Source of the DNA: Bacilli bacterium
GTDB taxonomy: Bacteria > Bacillota_I > Bacilli_A > RF39 > UBA660
Length of the DNA stretch: 6,773 bases
Reading direction: 5' to 3'
Assembly: GCA_022793565.1 (NCBI GenBank)
Contig: JAAWDC010000029.1
Location: forward strand, 1 to 6,773
Position numbers and translations under genes: made by a program. Of the stretch, positions 4,255-6,773 are shown piece by piece. Numbering within the stretch: position 1 is the stretch's first letter; every line of letters begins with the position of its first letter. The notes under the pieces were generated by a model, which searched no databases, was not told the origin of the DNA, and saw only the letters and a program-made list of their open reading frames with translations.

Positions 4255-5874
4255 ATGAGATTATTTCAATTAATTCGATGTGAATTTATTAAAAATTTTT
4301 CTATTAAAAGATTGATTATTACATCTATCGTTTTATCTTTATGCTGTTTTGGACTTATTAAATTTGAAGAGTTTTATGGTGGTGGAAAAGAAATTACAGA
4401 GCCACTTTCTATCAACCAATTTCATAAGGAATATGAAGATGCTAAAAAGAAATATTCTAAACTTGATCGTGTTATCGTAGATGGACTTTTTGAGTCTTAT
4501 GATGAAGTAAAACCAGTCTATGAAAGAACATATCAATTGATTGGTGATACAGATAATTTAGTTTGGCAAAACCGAAGTTTACATTCTTTTGCCTATTACA
4601 CTGCTCAGTATAAGGCGTTGAAACAATTAAAAGAAAACTATCAAAATCCTTTGATTAAAAATTATCTCGAGGAAGAAAAAATAGAGGATGAATATTATGG
4701 AATTTCTCATTCTGTGGAACCATATTATTTTTCTACATTAAAAAGATTCTATGATAAATCTATTGAAGAAATTGATAGGGAGTTATTATTTTTAGAAAAA
4801 AATGTTTCTCTTTTAAAAGAATCTCTCCAACAGAATGCTTATTATCTTTCAGAGAAGTTTGCTTATAATTATTTGATATTTGAATCAGAAAAACGTGCTT
4901 TACCTATGGATAAGCCAGTAGTAGAAAGGTACCAATATATTATTCAAAATAAAATTATGGATGAAAATGATTTTAGAGCGGTGAATGCTAGAGAGTATCA
5001 AAGCCTTTTTTATGCTAGAGATTCGTCTGGGATTTCAACTTTAGAAGATGGGTATGTTAATATGAATTTTTATTATCAAACCATGAGAAAAGAAAGGTCC
5101 AAACAGAAAAAGATTACCAAATATTCTATGGATCATGGTTTAAAACATGATTTGTATTTAAAGGGTGACAATATTGATGATTTCTATTTATCGTCTAAGA
5201 ATTTTATGAATTTAGGACTTCACTTAGGATTAGTTATTATGTTCTTATCTGCAATTTATCATGCTGGAATTGTTGCGAAGGAACATGATAAAGGAACAGT
5301 CAAACTTTTGTTAACAAAACCAATCAAGAGAAAAACAATCCTACTTTCTAAAATATTATATTTGATTTTTGATACTTATTTATTATGGATATTAGGATCA
5401 TTTATTATGTTCCTTATTGTTGGATTCTACTCTGGATTTGGAGATTTATTTACATCAAAATTAGTTATTTGTCATGACAAGGTAGTTGAGATAAATTACT
5501 GGTTATGGTATTTCAAAGAATTATTTATTTGTGGTATCCCAATTTGTTGTTTCCAAGTGATACTATTTGGTTTATCTGCACTTACTTTGAGTACATCATT
5601 TACTGCTAGTATTGTTTCAATTTTAACTGTATTTTCATTTATGATTTGGTTTTTAATCTCACAACTTGGATTAACCTTCTTAAGCTTTTTAAGTTATACA
5701 CCGATTCCATATTTAGACTATTGGATGATCCGTTATAATAGTAGATATTATTTAGAATCTATCGTAAGAGAAAATTTATTTAGTAATTATGGTATTGTGA
5801 TTAGTCTTGTAGTTGCTGTAGGATGTGCTTTAATAACAATTTTTGTTTATGAGAAGAGAGATATTAAAAATTAG
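4255..5874 (+). CDS. ABC-2 type transporter permease with large extracytoplasmic domain
   Basis: This 539-residue membrane subunit pairs with the ATPase 8 bases upstream. The ribosome binding site AGGTGA (4245-4250) overlaps the ATPase stop. Predicted membrane segments by hydrophobicity: about 17-36, 318-341, 367-391, 420-446, 451-478 and 512-532, the six-helix plan of ABC-2 permeases. Between helices 1 and 2 lies a roughly 280-residue hydrophilic region (about 38-316), rich in Tyr, Lys and Glu, with a helical coiled-coil-like stretch (about 165-210), predicted to be outside the cell. After helix 2, VAKEHDKGTVKLLLTKPIKRKTIL (a stretch near 342-363) is the characteristic cytoplasmic coupling segment of ABC-2 permeases. 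Many family members lack so large an outer domain, so it may bind the substrate or a wall component. Substrate is unknown; peptide or antibiotic efflux or self-immunity is a guess from the ATPase type. A terminator follows. Confidence 0.85.
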   Translation: MRLFQLIRCEFIKNFSIKRLIITSIVLSLCCFGLIKFEEFYGGGKEITEPLSINQFHKEYEDAKKKYSKLDRVIVDGLFESYDEVKPVYERTYQLIGDTDNLVWQNRSLHSFAYYTAQYKALKQLKENYQNPLIKNYLEEEKIEDEYYGISHSVEPYYFSTLKRFYDKSIEEIDRELLFLEKNVSLLKESLQQNAYYLSEKFAYNYLIFESEKRALPMDKPVVERYQYIIQNKIMDENDFRAVNAREYQSLFYARDSSGISTLEDGYVNMNFYYQTMRKERSKQKKITKYSMDHGLKHDLYLKGDNIDDFYLSSKNFMNLGLHLGLVIMFLSAIYHAGIVAKEHDKGTVKLLLTKPIKRKTILLSKILYLIFDTYLLWILGSFIMFLIVGFYSGFGDLFTSKLVICHDKVVEINYWLWYFKELFICGIPICCFQVILFGLSALTLSTSFTASIVSILTVFSFMIWFLISQLGLTFLSFLSYTPIPYLDYWMIRYNSRYYLESIVRENLFSNYGIVISLVVAVGCALITIFVYEKRDIKN

Positions 5875-5877
5875 TCG

Positions 5878-5902
5878 AAGAGTTACCTAACTCTTTTTTT
5901 TT
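5878..5902 (+). terminator. Rho-independent terminator after the ABC permease
   Basis: AAGAGTT (5878-5884) pairs perfectly with AACTCTT (5889-5895) around the loop ACCT. Nine Ts (5894-5902) run from the stem base. It lies 4 bases after the permease stop and closes the transporter transcript. Confidence 0.88.
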
Positions 5903-5936
5903 GGTGTACTGAATTTCCATTTTGAAGTAAGAATTC

Positions 5937-5965
5937 TTGACTTATTTTCTTATTAAATTTAAAAT
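5937..5965 (+). promoter_or_regulatory. Predicted rny promoter
   Basis: TTGACT (5937-5942) and TAAAAT (5960-5965) are each one mismatch from consensus, with exactly 17 bases between them. The start would be near 5972, giving a leader of about 50 bases. A perfect 10-bp palindrome AAGAATTCTT (5929-5938) overlaps the first two bases of the -35 box. Confidence 0.65.
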
Positions 5966-6022
5966 AGAATTAGATGTAATGATTATAGGATAATTATATA
6001 CATAGATAAATGGAGGTATTAT

Positions 6023-6773
6023 ATGATTGAATTAGGATTCTCCATTTTACTAGTCGTTATTGGATTAATTTTAGGTTTTGGGTTATGTGTTCTTTTTAAT
6101 TATTATAGAGAAAACAGTGCTTCTAAACGAGTAGAGGCTTTAATTGAAAAGTCAAAAAAGGATGCTGAAAAAGCAAAGAGAGAGTCTATTTTAGAAACAA
6201 AAGAAGAAATTCATAAGTTAAAATTAGAATATGAAAAGGATTTGAAAGAAAAGAAAAACGAAATAAAAATGTCCGAAGAGCGTTTGATTCAAAGAGAAAA
6301 GAATATGGATAAACGTGATGAGCTTTATCAAAAAAGAGAATCTACATTGGATGATCGTGAAAATAAGTTATTTGATAAACAAAAAGAAATCCAGGACGAA
6401 CAGGTAAAAGTGGAAGAAATTAAGCAGCAACAATTAGATTTATTGCATGAAATATCAGGAATTGGTATTGATAAGGCCAAAGAGATGGTTATGAGTAAAG
6501 TAAAAGAGGCAATGACGAAAGAAATTACTTCTTATATTAGAGAAAGTGAGAATGAAGCAAAATTAGAGGTAGATCGCAAGGCTAAAGAATTATTAGTAAG
6601 TTCTATGCAGAAATTTGCTTCCGATGTTGCGAGTGAACAAACAGTAACAGTTGTTAATTTGCCGAATGATGATTTAAAAGGAAGAATTATTGGGCGTGAG
6701 GGGCGAAATATTCGAACGATTGAAGCGATTACACCGCTTTGGCAGTGCTCTGTGTATTTAACAATGAATTGTA
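6023..6773 (+). CDS. rny: RNase Y (endoribonuclease), N-terminal part, runs off the right edge
   Basis: RNase Y is the membrane-anchored endoribonuclease that starts mRNA decay in many Firmicutes. The ATG at 6023 has GGAGGT (6012-6017) 5 bases ahead. The visible 250 residues show one N-terminal transmembrane helix (about 4-26, LGFSILLVVIGLILGFGLCV), a long charged coiled coil (about 30-200), the family segment LHEISGIGIDKAKEMV, and the start of the KH RNA-binding domain with VVNLPNDDLKGRIIGREGRN and its GxxG loop at 224-227. The catalytic HD domain lies beyond the window. Homology stops after Thr237 (codon 6731-6733): the family continues with a nearly invariant GVDLIIDDTPE-like strand, but here the frame reads PLWQCSVYLTMNC, so residues 238-250 are probably not native RNase Y. 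The gene follows recA, as in Bacillus, but with the ABC cassette between. Confidence 0.93.
   Translation, partial: MIELGFSILLVVIGLILGFGLCVLFNYYRENSASKRVEALIEKSKKDAEKAKRESILETKEEIHKLKLEYEKDLKEKKNEIKMSEERLIQREKNMDKRDELYQKRESTLDDRENKLFDKQKEIQDEQVKVEEIKQQQLDLLHEISGIGIDKAKEMVMSKVKEAMTKEITSYIRESENEAKLEVDRKAKELLVSSMQKFASDVASEQTVTVVNLPNDDLKGRIIGREGRNIRTIEAITPLWQCSVYLTMNC
6734..6773. other. Terminal 40 bases that do not fit RNase Y (possible insertion or assembly junction)
   Basis: From about 6734 to the window end the translation leaves the conserved KH domain in all three forward frames, so a simple frameshift does not restore it. The segment begins with an imperfect hairpin (CAC-C-GC / GC-A-GTG, 6732-6747) and is locally richer in G+C than its surroundings. 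On the reverse strand one frame reads NTQSTAKAV and then a stop, and another stays open. This could be the end of a mobile element inserted in rny, or a chimeric contig end; it is too short to decide. Confidence 0.45.

Noticed and set aside
4339..4536. Reverse-strand 65-codon frame inside the permease gene
   Set aside because: It is antisense to a continuous coding sequence in A/T-rich DNA; the Phe/Ile/Lys-rich composition is what chance would give.

Overview
The window looks like chromosomal core DNA from a low-GC Gram-positive bacterium of the Bacilli/Firmicutes type, possibly an uncultured lineage near the Erysipelotrichia/RF39/Mollicutes side; that placement is inference. The reasons are strong A+T bias, AGGAGG-type ribosome binding sites, TTGACT/TATAAT-like promoters, short hairpin-plus-T-run terminators, a B-type RNase P RNA close to that of Bacillus subtilis, and a gene set with Bacillus-like neighbourhoods (gpsB next to rnpB; rodZ/ymfM-pgsA-recA-rny in order). 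Coding lengths fit the standard bacterial code.

Layout, left to right, all on the + strand: (1) the C-terminal part of a glycerophosphodiester phosphodiesterase, cut by the window edge; (2) gpsB, a cell-division/wall-synthesis coordinator with its own promoter, which overlaps the stop codon of gene 1; (3) rnpB, the catalytic RNA of RNase P, whose terminal helix starts at or within the gpsB stop codon; (4) a short RodZ/YmfM-like membrane protein whose end overlaps pgsA by 17 bases; (5) pgsA, the committed step of phosphatidylglycerol synthesis, ended by a terminator; (6) recA with its own promoter and operator-like dyads upstream; (7) a self-contained ABC-2 exporter cassette (ATPase plus permease with a very large extracytoplasmic loop), with its own promoter and terminator; (8) the 5' two-fifths or so of rny, the RNase Y endoribonuclease, which runs off the right edge.

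Most of the window is housekeeping: envelope growth (gpsB, rodZ, pgsA), RNA processing and decay (rnpB, rny) and DNA repair (recA). The accessory part is the ABC cassette placed between recA and rny. I found no convincing new biological system. The points most worth a second look are the abrupt loss of RNase Y homology in the last 40 bases (insertion junction or contig-end chimera), the gpsB/rnpB overlap with no separate rodZ promoter, the absence of cinA from the usual pgsA-cinA-recA order, the repeat-rich recA upstream region, and the ABC transporter of uncertain substrate.
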